64,000 nt of DNA, from positions 114,489,547 to 114,553,546 of the forward strand of contig CM051455.1 of the NCBI GenBank assembly GCA_028274465.1. Reading direction: 5' to 3'. Source of the stretch: Plantago ovata. Its lineage: Eukaryota > Streptophyta > Magnoliopsida > Lamiales > Plantaginaceae. This document shows, in pieces, positions 43,661 to 55,127 of this stretch (position 1 is the first letter of the stretch; every line of letters starts with the position of its first letter). Both the position numbers and the translations under genes were made by a program. A model generated the notes under the pieces. That model had not been told where the DNA came from and ran no database searches. It saw nothing but the letters and a program-made list of their open reading frames with translations.

Positions 43661-43947
43661 TTTATAAATAGGGCTGTTAACGAGCCAGTTAAGATAGGTA
43701 TATATATATATATATATATAATCAAATTAATAATAATAAAAAAACTAAAATTGAATTAATTATTGATCGTGAGCTGCCTATGAAATTCGATCATTTCTTC
43801 AAGGTGATCGATTCATGATCGAAAATGAGTCGATCATGATCGTGATCAACCTTGTGTTGAGCGATGTCTAGCACGATCCAAGTTTGATCGATCTTATTTA
43901 CGATTGCTCACGATCATCTCGATTTGTTAACAACCATATTTTATAAA
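43661..43947. mobile_element. hAT-like MITE with GATC-rich interior
   Basis: Element 43669-43938 (270 bp). Ends TAGGGCTGTTAAC and, reversed, TATGGTTGTTAAC (11 of 13 match). Flanked by TTTATAAA (43661-43668) and, after one extra T, TTTATAAA (43940-43947). An 8-bp duplication fits hAT. The interior has a (TA)11 run at 43699-43720 and about a dozen GATC words at 43763-43920. No ORF. Confidence 0.6.
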
Positions 43948-45671
43948 ATAAATTCAATGGCCCTTGGTGTTTGGGGTTTGGGGTTTAGGGTTGGGTGTCC
44001 AGTGAAAATTTTACTTTTTGGTATTTTCAAAGTAACATAGGTCAAAATTAGATCCTCAATCAACATAGTCCGTAATTTATGATATAAATTTACTTTTCAT
44101 TTCTTAATCTTCTTCGATTGAAGAGTTCATACAAATGCTATTGTATATATGTATGGGTAGCAGTAAAAAACACGTATTGTTCACTTATTCATTTTGTGAC
44201 TTGTGAGATTAGTAATAACCATTACATATTTGAAGGGTTGTAATCTAAAGAATAAGCTCCATGTTGATGTCCGAGTTTTTATTTTGTTACGTCTGCTAAA
44301 CTTTTACAAAAAAAAGAAAAAAAAAGCGTAAATAAATAAATAGAAAATACATTGCATAACACGAAAAAACAATTATCGCAAAACCATGATATAACATTAT
44401 CTCCATTGTATGACCTTGGTGCTGAATGAAATGATAATGGGCCTGCCCAATGGATTTATTGTCCCCTTTTGTTCAAGATCGTGTGCATATCAATTAGAAT
44501 GTAATCCTGGATGGTATAGAGAGCAATTGACCTGTGAGGCTTATATAGTTGAACACAAGTGTTGGTGATACATAGTAATTAAGCACGTAAGTGTTGATGA
44601 TACATATCAAATGACTTGTGAGACTCATATAAATTGTGGAACTTAAGTATTTCATCTATCCAGGGCAGTGATAGGGCGTGCAACGCAGTTTTCAACGTTT
44701 TTTGCCTCGATTTACCCCTACTACACTTGTATGTCCAAGTGTTCTTTTAGTAGCTCATCAAACAGATTATTCTATTCTATATAAATTAGTTATAATAGTA
44801 ATAAACTGATATCGGTTCGACTTGGATCCTCAATCGACTTTAGTAAGATTAAAATGGGCTTAGACCCATCTGCATTATTTCTCCCTTTTGTACTTTTAAA
44901 TAAACTATTCATATAAATTACTGTATTTTATGATCATGCCACAATAAAGTACTAAGTGATATTCTAGAATTTGATATATACTCGCAAGTCTAAAATTTAT
45001 AATATTTTTAATTTGAAGATGTAAAACGTTTAATAATTTTGTTGTTACAATTTCTTATTATTATTATTATTATTATGAAGTCAAGCTTCGTGTAAAATTT
45101 ACGAAAAAAAAACAAACTCGCATTGTAGTTGTAAAATTGAATAAATAGGGATATTTTACAAAGAAGTGAAGTGTTAGTAGTGGCCACATTAATATGGTAA
45201 AAAACGTGTTGCTAGACCTCATGTACTGAATACTGATTGTGCTCTATTATTACAAACATTCATATGTTAAGTAGTTCTATTCATAACAGAGCTACTATAA
45301 TCATTAGAATACCGCTACATTTACAAGTTTACAACCACAAAAAAAAAAAAAAATTGCCAAGAAATCGGCAACTATATATAGGGTGCCAGAAATCTGGTCA
45401 GTATATCAATCATTGAACAATTCACAAAAAAATAAATAAATAAATAAATAAAAATATCCATCGTTGAACAACTTTCCAATGAATTAAGTGACAATGTCAT
45501 TAATTACCTTTGCTTTTATTTTTTGTTAAAATTAACTCAAATTATATTCCTTGATAATTTTATTATAACTGTTATTATTATCAATTTATTATCATTAATT
45601 TCTAACATTATTATTATTACTGTTACTATTAATAATAATATTATTACTGTTACTTATTACTTTAGGATTTA
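43948..45671. other. AT-rich intergenic spacer
   Basis: No gene is visible. Microsatellites: (TTA)n at 45053-45076, an A run at 45341-45354, (AAAT)n at 45426-45454 and ATT/ACT-rich tracts at 45560-45660. A short near-duplication AGTGTTGGTGATACATA / AGTGTTGATGATACATA lies near 44560-44605. Confidence 0.6.
43967..44000 (+). repeat. Telomere-like degenerate repeat
   Basis: GTTTGGGGTTTAGGGTTGGG: one exact TTTAGGG among near-matches. Too short to be a telomere; interstitial or chance. Confidence 0.4.
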
Positions 45672-46548
45672 GGGTATCATTATGACTTGTTTTTCGTCTT
45701 TGTGAGTCATGTTGAGTTTTTTTTTATTTTTTCTTGTGAGTTGTGCTCCAACCTATTCTTTCGAATAGGTTTGGGGAGGTCGTTGTTATTTACTTGCTTT
45801 GTACTTTCATTGTGCTACTGCTGGCTATATACAAAAAAAAAAAGAAAAAGAAAAAAAGAAAAAAATTCCAGAATCTGGAAAAGTAAAAAAGAAAAAAAAA
45901 GAAAAAACGAAGAGAAAAAAAGAATAAGACCCAAAAAAGCAAAAGAAGGGTCCAAGCAAGCCAAACGCAGTTTTAGCAAAGTGTTGCATTATTTTTCAGC
46001 TTTTGTAATAGTTTGTAATCGAGTTGTATATTCTATCTTTTGTTTCGTGTCTTATGTTCTAGACCACCCTCGTCCTGCCATTCAGGAAATGGTTAATAGT
46101 CTTTGCTTTGAGAGTTGGGTAGAATAGGGGAGTGTTGTCTATTAGGTAACCCTCCTTCGTTTGATGAGAACCAGTATTGGTTCGACCTCTCTTGAGGGAA
46201 AGTCTCAACTTGGTGAACAGTAGTAAGACCTCAGTTTCATAGGCACAGGGCAACCATTTGTATTCTAACGTATTTCATTGTGTCGTCACTGACCAGGTCC
46301 AGGTAGAGAATGTTACGAGAGACTCTCTTGTTTAACAAAGTGCATATGTGAATATGTATAGGTTCAATCGAGACATTCTTCAACCTACTTCCATGTTATG
46401 ATTTGTATGGTCTTTGTTCATAAGTATTTGGTAGATACAATCGATTATTTCTTCTTGTTTGGCATGAGACTCCTCTTTGTGTTGCATGTAGGTTTCATAG
46501 AGTCTAGCTAGTTGCTTGAGGACAAGCAAAGGTTCGGTTTGGGGAGTT
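45672..46548 (+). other. Non-coding 3' internal region of element K
   Basis: No gene is visible. It matches the equivalent regions of M (59440-60308) and A (2740-3590). Frames over the A-rich tract (45830-45930) are low complexity. Confidence 0.65.
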
Positions 46549-46790
46549 TGATGACAGTGTTTTTTACACTATATTCGAGTCTTTTTTCACCAATTTTGCT
46601 ATTCTCATGCATGCATTTTAGTGCATATTGTTAGAATAGTGTCACGTTTCCATTTCTTTTGTTCTTTTCAGGTTTTAGGTGGAAATCGCGTTTTTGGATG
46701 TAATTCATGGCGAAACAATGATGTTTTGGTGAAAAGAGATCACCCCTGGTGTATCAAGGAGAACCGAGACGAGTTTCAAGGCCAAGAGAT
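46549..46790 (+). repeat. LTR of element K, left part
   Basis: Starts TGATGACAGTG after GGTTTGGGGAGTT. Same subfamily as the LTR of M at 60309. Ends in GAGAT, the target site of F. Confidence 0.85.
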
Positions 46791-48063
46791 TGATGAATGT
46801 GTATTTTACAATTTCAATCGAGTCTTTTTCACCTATTTTAGCTATCCTCTATGTTAATTTAGCTATATTTTAATGCATTTTATTAGAATAGTGTCATGTT
46901 TCCCTTTAGATTTTATTTTACCGGTTTTGGTTGAAATTCGAAGATTTCCGGGCAATTATATTGAAGTTGACAAGGAATTGCTGTTCCAGAAGCCTATTTG
47001 GAGTATCTGGAGGTTTCCGGATAGGATTTGGAGTCTAGGGGCAGAATCTGGAGGTTAGAAGGCCACTAGAAGTCAGAAACCGAGTCCGAAAAGGAGAAGA
47101 AATCCAAAAACGCATCGAAAACGCGGAATTCCGCGAGAAAAACTCGGGGGCGAACCGCCGCAGATGTGGGGCGAACCGCCCCACAGTAATTCGAAGCCTA
47201 TATATAGTTGCTCAGTTTTCTCCGAAAATCATATCTTTCCAGACCTACTTTCTCACCTCTCTCTGTAGTTTTAGGTAGGGCTTCCCAGAGCCTGTTCTGG
47301 GGGTCCGTAGCTTAGGGGACACTTTTCATAGCGGATTGGAGCTTGTAGGATCGCAATTCTTCGGAGATTGACAACCTTCGGTAACTTGTATCTTACAGTT
47401 TAATCTACTTATTCTTATTTATCTTTCAACATGTTTTCTTCTATGATTTCTGTTGATTGCATGCCTATTATGAGTAGCTAAGCTTGTCGTTGGTGGTAGT
47501 ATGTGAATTCTTAGCGAAGGGAAGATAATCATGCTAATGGCTATATCGCGCATTATACTCCGTGTCATTGCTTTATTTCGTTGATCAGGCACAACCTAAA
47601 TTCTCGTATGTTGTATTAATTATTATGCACAATTGGACCCTTGTCGACCTGTTCGCGAGTTTATCTTCATAGTGTTGAATAATTACGGAACACATTAGGA
47701 CAATAGTGATTGACTTGTCAGACCAATTATCTTCGTAGTGCTTAATAATTGCAACAGGACACTAGATTGATTCAAAGATCTCTATGCAAGACCGAGGAAT
47801 TTATGCATGATTATCGACCCGTTATGCTTTGAAGGATCATACTATCACCAATCTCCATTATCTGTTAGAAAAACCCCTTTGCTATCTGTCTGCTGTTTTA
47901 TATTTTCTTGTTAAATAGATAAAGCTAGTTATAGTCCTGAGAGAACGACACTCGAGTCATTCTACCGCTACACTACGGTTTTCGTTGTAGTTGTGGATTG
48001 CCTTTGGCTAAATTACAAATATTATTTGATTGAATTCAGAGCACGACATCCGCACGTTCATCA
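46791..48063 (+). repeat. 5' LTR of element F
   Basis: 1273 bp, TGATGAATGTG...CACGTTCATCA. TATA at 47199-47207. Two palindrome units (47146-47184), against three in the 3' LTR. Confidence 0.93.
47146..47207 (+). promoter_or_regulatory. Two GC palindromes and TATA box, 5' LTR of F
   Basis: GGGGCGAACCGCCGC and GGGGCGAACCGCCCC, then CTATATATAG. Probable core promoter. Confidence 0.65.
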
Positions 48064-48066
48064 AAT

Positions 48067-48083
48067 TGGCGCCGCTGCCGGGG
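48067..48083 (+). other. Primer binding site, element F
   Basis: TGGCGCCGCTGCCGGGG, three bases after the LTR. Confidence 0.83.
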
Positions 48084-48233
48084 ACTATACTCCTTTTTTC
48101 TGTTTAATTTGTTTATATTTTCAGCTTTAGATTCCAAATTCTATTAGTTTTAGTTTTCCTTTTTAAACTCTCTCTGATACTGCTTTCCTAGTCTGTTTCT
48201 AATTCACCTTTCCTAGTCTGTTACAGATAGTGT

Positions 48234-50383
48234 ATGCCGCATACACGTTCTGCAGGAACACCACTTGCTGATTCAATTGCTGAGATCGACAGAGTCTACC
48301 ACCAAAGAAGGCGACTACTTGAAAGGCGCGCACTAGAGGAAATAGAGGAAACCGATTTCTCTGAATCTCTACTCAGTCTTTTCAAGGAAATCAACGAAAT
48401 GGCAGAAGCTAGACCACTGAAGGCATGGGTTCAACCCACCAAGGATCGTATGAGGGGACCGATGATTGTTCTTTCGTCTGCAACCCGAGATCTGGAGATC
48501 AAGAACCACGCATTCCAACAACTTCCGAGGTTCTATGGCTTATCAAGGGAAGATGTGATGGGGTACTTGCACGATATCGATGATTTCGTCAACCAACTCC
48601 CACGACCCGGAGCTGACATAACAACGGATGAGTTAAGGATGAAGGTTTTTGCTATGGGACTTGGCGACAGAGCCAAGTCATGGTTAAGTTCTCTTCCAGC
48701 AGGCTCGCTGGACACTTGGGAGAAGGTTTTTTCAGCATTCATGGAGAAATACTTTCCTCACACCTTCACCACCGCGCTTAAGGCGCAAATCACTGGATTC
48801 AAGCAGGACTATGATGAGACCATCTACACCGCGTTTGAGAGGTTCCAAGATCTCACGAACAAGTGCCCTCACCATGGTTTTGAACTTTCTGACCTAGTCC
48901 AACACTTCTACAATGGACTAACCTTCGAGAACCAACAAGTGGTGGACTTCCAATGCCAAGGCAATATTTGGGAGGAAACTGCAGAAGCCGTCTGGGCAGT
49001 TTTCGAAAGGCTTGCTAAAGGTTCGCAGTTCAAGGACCCAAGAGCAATGGTTAGGAGACGTGGACCTGAAGCTCCACCGACTCAAGAAGCCCCTATGTCT
49101 AAGGGGAATGGGGATCAATTCGAGTGCTTTACCAACGAATTGAAGCAAGTCCTCAACAGCGCCACCGGAACAACTGTTTCGAACGAAGTATGCCGAATAT
49201 GCAAGAACTATGGGCATGGGGCTCATATGTGTAGATCGGAGCTGGCGTACGACGATGGCAACTGGGCTCGAGGAGGCGAAGAAGAAGCCTTTGCTACGGA
49301 GTTTGGTACTCAAGAAGTTAGCTACGGACAAGACGGTAGAAATCCTCGAGGTGGATTTTGGAGAAGAGGATTCCGAAACAATCAAGGATATGTACCGGCT
49401 AACCAAACTTATGGACCTAACCAAGACCGTAGTAGGCTAAATTATGGTAATGACCACTGCGAAAACCCCGCTCCGAAAGAGCCACCGAAGTCGAGTCGAA
49501 GTTGGCTCAACTGATGGAGAACTTGCAAAAGATGGTCGATCACACACAAAGTTTTCTCAAACGTTATGAAGAAGATTCCGAGAAGACTAGGGCAAGGCTC
49601 GATAGGTTGGAAGAGAGCACTAGGCTTGCCCATCAAAAGATGCAAGAATTGATCGACCGAGGAGCAAGTAGGGAACAAGGCAAACTACCTAGCAACACTG
49701 TGAAGTCGAATGCCATTACATTGGCTGGTGATGTACCTGACGAAATCACCATCAAGAAGGTTGTTAAGTGCGAGTGTTGCATGAAGGAAGAACTTCTACA
49801 GGCTGAGGAAGAAGAGAAGGACCTTGGTTCTGACGCAAGTGATGAAGAGCAAGAGGATCCCGAACCAGTCCCTAAAAGTTTCGATGTTAAGGTAGGGATT
49901 GGTGTGCTTGAAGATGTCCGTGCCACACTAGACACGGGATCCTACTCAAACATAATCCATTTGAATGTGTTTGAAAAGAGCAACCTTGGAAAACTATCTG
50001 AGCAAAGGGCTATTGTGCAACTGGCGGATGGATCCTTTATGAGACCCGAGGGCGTTGTGAAAAATGTGTTGGTCAAGATTGGTGAAGCATCTATATACAC
50101 CAATTTTGTAGTTATGCCGGCGTCTGCACCTGGAACGGGGGATGTCATACTCTTAGGGAAAACATTCTTGACTAAACTACGCTCCGTGATGGACATCTAC
50201 CAAAGAACTTGCACTATTGAAGTAGATGGCAAGCAACACGTGTTGAAAGCCATATCTGATCCACCTGATATTACTACTCAATACTGTGGTCTTGCAGCCT
50301 ATATTCTTTCTTATTCACAGGTTCGTGGCATGGAGAGGAGATCAATGAAGGGGAAGCCTAGTACCCGCAAAAAGAAGAGATAG
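48234..50383 (+). pseudogene. gag-protease polyprotein of element F, one frameshift
   Basis: The best copy of this Gag-protease. ATG at 48234 (MPHTRSAGTPLADS), open for 426 codons through the Gag core and the CCHC knuckle CRICKNYGHGAHMC near 49189-49230. A small insertion near 49492 shifts the frame. It resumes at 49502 and runs 293 codons to the stop at 50383, covering the coiled coil (MENLQKMVDHTQSF), a CxxC pair in KCECCMKEE, the acidic linker and the protease motif DTGS near 49933. The protein would be about 716 residues. No polymerase follows in the element. Gag probably assembles particles, and the protease could process them. Replication would need enzymes in trans. Confidence 0.9.
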
Positions 50384-51214
50384 GCGCAGACAGGAGTCGA
50401 GTCAAAGACTTTAAACAATGACGGTATCCGGGAGGCAACCCGGAATTTTTATCGCTTTCTTTACTGCTTTTATGCATGCATTCATTCTTGAACTATTTGC
50501 TTCTCGTATGCGAATTTGTTCATGTCTGTGTCGTATATGCTTTGTTTGAGTGAGATTTTTCGAGTGGTTGTTTGAAAAAATTGGTTTCGGGGATTAAAAC
50601 CGCATTTTCTGACGACGGGAACCGTCTCCCCGCATCGGGGAGCACGGGGCGAACCGCCCCACGGTTCGAGATGTTCAAAAACGCGGATTTCTTCCCCTTT
50701 TCCTCATTTTCTTCATATTTCATCATTCCTCCTCCCAAAAAACCCGAAAAACGCGATTTCATCTTCAAATCTTCATAACTTCTTCATTTCTTGACCAAAT
50801 TTAGTGTTCTTTAGCCTAAATCGAAGCCTATTACATGATCTATCATCCCATCCAAACAGATTTCGTCCTTATGCGTTAGATTTTCAGATCTGAGGTATCA
50901 TCCTTAGAACCCTAATTTTCGAATTTGGGGGTTTTCTAATTTGAGCCTCAATTATGCTTATTTGATGCATGGGTATGTTGTTTGTATCATTAGACATGTT
51001 ATTTACTATCAATTGCATGCTCAATTTTGCTTGGATTGTTGGTTTGGGTATTTTGCTACTAGATGATATATCTTGTTATTCAATATGTCTTTATCTTTGA
51101 TTTCTTGCATATGATTGTGTTTATTGATGTAATGTTGGTAGATTTGACGATAGAATGCTTAATTGTTGAGTATGAGGATTTATGATGGTAGAATTTTTTG
51201 CTACTATGGTACCA
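50384..51214 (+). promoter_or_regulatory. ORF2 leader region of element F with GC palindrome and truncated intron
   Basis: No gene is visible. GC inverted repeats at 50622-50665 (including GGGGCGAACCGCCCC). Donor TGAG|GTATCA at 50894/50895 matches B, C and H. The acceptor side and the ORF2 ATG region are altered: CTACTATGGTACCATACC stands where H has the acceptor and ATG. The intron has therefore lost its end. Confidence 0.45.
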
Positions 51215-52045
51215 TACCAAGGGAAAAGGAGCATTCCGGTATGATTGCTGTGAAGAATTGGAGGGGGAACAATCACTACCATGGCAAGGAGGGTGACCTC
51301 GTTGGATGTGCGTTCGAGCCAAGGGGTTTTGCAACAACGTCGTGGATTATCCAAGAGGAGGAGCTAGAGTACACCTGGAGTAAGGACTCCTATGCCTATT
51401 CATGAACCACCGAAGGAACAGAAACCATTATTACGTCAGCAATCCATCACAAGGACTGCAAAGTTCAAGTGAACTGGAAGGCACCGGGACATTCTCGCCG
51501 CAACGGATTCAATCATGAGTTCGCAGTTGCTAGAAGGTTCCGAAGCGCTAGCTTGGTTCCAATACATAACGACATAGGTACCCAGCACCTTGTTGGGGTG
51601 CCCCTTGCCTGCCTCTAAAAAAAGCATCATATTGACATTGGGAGCATCAACTGTAGAGAATGTGGTCGACATTGGAAAACATGGAAGACAACCTCTAAAT
51701 ACCCAAGCAGCTTGCTGTAACCTCCTTGGGGTGTAAAACGCTGGAGGGGAAGGTCCTGATACCACTTGCCTTTCCCCTTCAACAGTTCACAACCTGTTGG
51801 AGAGATACCGGGTGGAAGATTCCATAACAGAGGCAGCCAATCTTGAAAATTCCCTTCGACACTGCAACTCTACCACTGACGATGTGCGTGACAGTAGTGA
51901 CAATGAAGACAATAGGGACAATGATGATACAGATGGTTGAATTGGTCCTATCCGATCTATTGATGGAACTACCGCCACTACCACAAGTCCCGATGATCAT
52001 ATATGAGGCTCCCAGAGCATGCCCAATAACTCACAAGCAGCATAC
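51215..52045 (+). pseudogene. ORF2 of element F, strongly decayed
   Basis: Homologous to ORF2 of H and, more distantly, B. The stretch 51220-51405 contains CAFEPRGFATTSWIIQEEEL and TWSKDSYAYS. Further on, HHIDIGSI and GRHWKTWK match the core of B ORF2. Many stops follow. The start codon position reads ATA, so translation could not begin as in B. The end is placed by the conserved flank CAGCCGACCGAGGCCAAACC near 52040. No function. Confidence 0.55.
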
Positions 52046-52796
52046 TCAGCCGACCGAGGCCAAACCATGGGGTAACATCTAGTATCACATCTTATTTCCT
52101 CATTTTCTTACTGCTAGGGACTAGCTTAAATTTCATGAGGGGGGATGGGATTTAAGTGATCTGATGTTGTTAATTTGGAGCTTGGTATTGGTAGGATGAG
52201 TATAGTACCTTGCATGATTTATCCGTCTGCATTTGCATTTGCACGTTTACCGCTTTGTTAGATTTTTTAAGTTGCATTCACTACATTCATCCTAGGATAG
52301 TCTTGCATGTTTTATATGGAGTTTTATATGGAGTTTATTGCCGAATCTTGAGAGATGGGTAGAATAGGGGAGTGTTATATTTTATAGGGAACCCTCCTTC
52401 GTTTGATGAGAGTCAGTACTGGTTCGACCTCTTTGAGGAAAAGTCTTAACATGGTGGAACAGCAGTAAGTCCTCAGTTTCATAGGCACGGGACAACCATT
52501 CGTATCTTAGCATGCTTCATTACGTCGTCACTGACTAGGTCCAGGTAGAGAATGTTACGAGAGACTATCTTGTCTTGACATAAGTGCTTATGTGGATGTG
52601 TATAAGTCAATCGAGGTATTCTTCAACCTATATTCATGCTTTGATTTCTATGGTTTTTGTTCATATGTTATTTGATAGATTCAGTAGATTAGTTCATTTT
52701 ATTTGGCATAAGACTCCATTTTGTGTCTTGCATGTTTTTTGCATTAGAGTCTAGCTTAGTTGCTTGAGGACAAGCAAAGGTTCGGTTTGGGGAGTT
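52046..52796 (+). other. Non-coding 3' internal region of element F
   Basis: No gene is visible. Shorter than in other copies: after GAGTTTATTGCCGAATCTTG near 52345 it jumps to the region that follows the A-rich tract elsewhere, so both hairpins and the A-rich tract are deleted. Ends with the polypurine tract GGTTTGGGGAGTT. Confidence 0.65.
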
Positions 52797-54091
52797 TGAT
52801 GAATGTGTATTTTACACTTTCATTCGAGTATTTTTCACCTATTTTAGCTATCCTCTATGTTAATTTAGCTATATTTAATGCATTTTATTAGAATAGTGTC
52901 ACGTTTCCCTTTAGATTTTATTTTACAGGTTTTGGTTGAAATTCGAAGATTTCCGGGCAGTTATATTGAAGTTGACAAGGAATTGGTGTTCCAGAAGCCT
53001 ATTTGGAGTATCTGAAGGTTTCCGGATAGGATTTGGAGTCTAGGGGCCGAATCTGGAGGTTAGAAGGCCACTAGAAGTCAGAAACCGAGTCCAAAAAGGG
53101 GAAGAAATCAATAAACGCGTAGAAAACGCGGAATTCCGCGAGAAAAACTCGGGGGCGAACCGCCGCAGATGTGGGGCGAACCGCCCGGTGTGTGGGGCGA
53201 ACCGCCCCACAGTAATTCGAAGCCTATATATAGTTGCTCAGTTTTCTCCGAAAATCATATCTTTCCAGACCTACTTTCTCACCTCTCTCTGTAGTTTTAA
53301 GTAGGGACTTCCCAGAGCCTGTTCTAGGGGTCCGTAGCTTAGGGGACACTTTTTCATAGCGGATTGGAGCTTGTAGGATCGCAATTCTTCGGAGATTAAC
53401 AACCTTCGGTAACTTGTATCTTACAGTTTAATCTACTTATTGTTATTTATCTTTCAACATGTTTTCTTCTATGATTTTTGTTGATTGCATGCCTATTATG
53501 AGTAGCTAAACTTATCGTTGGTGGTAGTATGTGAATTCTTAGCGAAGGGAAGATAATCATGCTAATGGCTATATCGCGCATTATACTCCGTGTCATTGCT
53601 TTATTTCGTTGATCAGGCACAACCTAAATTCTCGTATGTTGTATTAATTATTATGCACAATTGGACCCTGGTCGACCTGTTCGCGAGTTTATCTTCGTAG
53701 TGTTGAATAATTACGGAACACATTAGAACAATAGTGATTGACTTGTCAGACCAATTATCTTCGTAGTGCTTAATAATTGCAACAGGACACTAGATTGATT
53801 CAAAGATCTCTATGCAAGACCGAGGAATTTATGCATGATTATCGACCCGTTATGCTTTGAAGGATCATACTATCACCAATCTCCATTATCTGTTAGAAAA
53901 ACCCCTTTGCTATCTGTCTGCTGTTTTATATTTTCTTGTTAAATAGATAAAGCTAGTTATAGTCCTGAGAGAACGACACTCGAGTCATTCTACCGCTACA
54001 CTACGGTTTTCGTTGTAGTTGTGGATTGTCTTTGGCTAAATTACAAATATTATTTGATTGAATTCGGAGCACGACATCGGCACGTTCATCA
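52797..54091 (+). repeat. 3' LTR of element F
   Basis: 1295 bp, TGATGAATGTG...CACGTTCATCA. TATA at 53225-53233. Three palindrome units (53151-53210). The 22-bp length excess over the 5' LTR is about one palindrome unit. Confidence 0.93.
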
Positions 54092-54096
54092 GAGAT

Positions 54097-55127
54097 TAAG
54101 TTTCGGAGCTCAAAACCGTGCAAGGGGCCGAATTCGAGGATCCAAAGGGGGAATTCCGCACGGGCCGCATTTTGTCCGTGCGGGGTGCACCGCCGCGTAC
54201 GGGGGCGCCGCGGAGCTTCCGACAGCTCTATATATATATCCTAAAATCTGCGAATTTTCATCTCTTTTCATATTTTTCCAGACATAAACCCTAGAGCTTG
54301 TTCTAGGGATATTTTCTCTTAGAATCTTTGTAACTTAGCGATTTTGGAGCTAGATGGGAGATTTGGACACCGTTTAATCTCACCTTGCTAGATCTTTGTG
54401 AGTTTTAGCCATTCACCGGAGATTGGCAACCTTTGGTGGTAACCTTGTATCTCACAATTCTGCTATTTATCTTTTAATTAAACATGTTTTCTTTCATTAT
54501 TGCTTCGATTATGATTGTTGATTGTGTTATTGATATGAGTAGCTAAGCATCTAGTTGGTGATAGTATGTGAATTTGTAGCTAGGGTTCGTATTATGCATG
54601 ATTGAGTTTCTGAGTGTTTTACTTGTTTACTTATCTTAATTCGATTCTTTGATCCGACTAAGCCATATATCTTCGTAGAAACGTGTTAGAAACACTAGGA
54701 CAATTCAAGATCATCAATTCAATTATATATAATTTGCAAGTACTGCTTGAACTAAGACTGACAACCTTAGCCAAATATTAGTATAGATAGGAAGCTTTCA
54801 AAATACACGTCTACAAATCTGTCTTTGGTGTTTGTAAAGCGAATTACTTTTAAGGCAGTACGAGTTGCACTTTCATGCATAATTAGAACTTGATGCTTAG
54901 AACGAGCATACTATCACCAGGTCTCTCCATATATTGTTAAGTTAAGTTAGTGATAAATTTGTTTTCTGAAATTATATATAGTTATTTAGTTAAAGCTAGT
55001 TTAGTCCCTAGAGATCGACACTCCAGGTCATCTTACCTCTGCATTGCGTGTTTTGTGTAGTTGTGAGTTGCCCTTTGGCTTAAAACAAATTTATTTGATT
55101 GTTCGAGTCTGACAATCTCGTTCATCA
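54097..55127 (+). repeat. LTR of element K, right part
   Basis: Continues K after F. GC-rich inverted repeats near 54150-54215, TATA run at 54229-54239, end CTCGTTCATCA at 55127. Similar to the LTR of M throughout. Confidence 0.8.

Larger units (their letters stand above)
46791..54091 (+). mobile_element. Element F, complete non-autonomous Athila-like retrotransposon
   Basis: 7301 bp with both LTRs and target duplication GAGAT (46786-46790 and 54092-54096). Order: LTR, primer site, gag-protease 48234-50383, palindrome leader, decayed ORF2, 3' region, LTR. No RT or integrase. It lies inside the LTR of K. It lacks the hairpin/PPT-like units between about 52330 and 52345, where a deletion joins upstream and downstream parts. 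Confidence 0.93.
45672..55127 (+). mobile_element. Element K, 5'-truncated Athila-like element with the TGATGACAG LTR, split by F
   Basis: Internal 3' region 45672-46548 with one hairpin/PPT-like unit (45752-45769), an A-rich tract and a polypurine tract, then an LTR in two parts: 46549-46790 and 54097-55127. Element F sits between them. The left edge at about 45672 joins AT-rich spacer with no LTR, so most of the element is lost. Confidence 0.78.

Noticed and set aside
43967..44000. Telomere repeat tract
   Set aside because: Only one exact TTTAGGG; about 30 bases; interstitial and degenerate.
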